Shown piece after piece: positions 63,546-64,000 of a stretch of DNA of 64,000 nt (its first letter is position 1; every line of letters begins with the position of its first letter). The notes beneath the pieces are model-generated. The model was not told where the DNA came from. It saw only the letters and a list, made by a program, of their open reading frames with translations, and searched no databases. This stretch comes from Pachydiplax longipennis (Eukaryota > Arthropoda > Insecta > Odonata > Libellulidae), in the NCBI GenBank assembly GCA_036926295.1, contig JAVFKF010000002.1, positions 12,101,501 through 12,165,500 of the forward strand, in the 5' to 3' direction. The translations under genes and the position numbers were made by a program.

Positions 63546-64000
63546 GATTCAAAAAACTATTGATAACTATAGAATATTTGGTATTTTCTTTCGGTTCCAT
63601 GTATGCCTTTTGGGATATCATTTCCGGATGGTGGCGTGAATATTACGTTTATTTCAAAGGGTCTATTCTTTCATTGGTTACGGTTTAGTGGAGTTGGAGG
63701 AATCGTCTTAGATCCCCTAATGAAGATGATTGGTAGGAGGCCTTTCGAAGACTTAAAATAATTTATCGTATAGGTTTTATTAAATGAGTCAGGAAAGAAT
63801 ATTTTTATTAATATATGAAGGAAATTTAGAACTTTTCCATCATTAACCTTATCCTATCTGAGTTCCTATGCAGTTACCATTCATCGTCACAAAGTTCGGT
63901 TCAGAATTATGATGCTCTAGTTGAAGTATTGATTTTCGTTATCACGCTGAATGAGATAAGGGAAGCTTCATAAGTTTCACCCTCAAACTTAAATTGAGCT
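63546..64000. other. no gene recognised
   Basis: AT-rich end of the window without recognisable features. Confidence 0.5.

Noticed and set aside
1..64000. CRISPR arrays, bacterial operons, integrons or prophage
   Set aside because: No regularly spaced repeats and no dense coding. Pol III boxes, SINEs and hAT ends show eukaryotic DNA.

Overview
The window looks like arthropod nuclear DNA, most likely from an insect. It is AT-rich, CpG is not strongly depleted, the tRNA gene is eukaryotic, and the repeats (tRNA-headed SINEs, hAT-type termini, a CTACATCTACATCTACATACAT repeat) are of arthropod or general animal types. This is inference and no species is claimed. No protein-coding gene could be recognised on either strand. 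The longest open frame is 139 codons, which is about what chance gives in 64 kb of this composition. The window is therefore best read as intergenic or very large-intron sequence.

The one complete conventional gene is a tRNA-His(GTG) at 56945-57016 on the minus strand, with a T5 Pol III terminator just downstream.

The dominant structure is a giant inverted repeat at 29159-42827, 13.7 kb in all. Two arms of about 4.8 and 5.2 kb face each other across a spacer of about 3.6 kb. The homology stops abruptly at TTAA on both sides, with CCAACACC...GGTGTTGG immediately inside. The outer ~590 bp of the arms are almost identical and include a run of about 190 bp with no difference seen. The inner arms have decayed to patchy similarity with many indels, except for a 133-bp ungapped island about 0.15 kb from the inner edge of each arm. 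That island carries an ACCAATCAG (NF-Y-like) box, an E2F-like box and an ATG in CCATGG context. In the left arm the ATG opens a 12-codon frame ending at a GTAAGA donor. A plausible in-frame second exon follows 1.4 kb further out, and matching but broken sites exist in the right arm. I read the whole as a decayed TTAA-targeting DNA element with extremely long inverted arms, each perhaps once carrying the same outward-facing gene. This is a hypothesis.

Outside it, 1-29158 holds a tRNA-derived SINE (891-1105), members of a short dispersed repeat with core ACCTCACTCCTCATC, a hAT end (near 7144), an arthropod dispersed repeat (22582-22780), small tandem arrays and several CpG-richer islands (3.96-4.28, 11.3-11.9, 18.5-19.3, 23.2-24.05 kb). 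The part from 42828 to 64000 holds more islands (48.3-49.05, 53.8-54.5, 57.9-58.6 kb), a purine-rich tract (51.45-52.08 kb), two more members of the dispersed repeat, SINE fragments, the tRNA gene and a hAT-like remnant.
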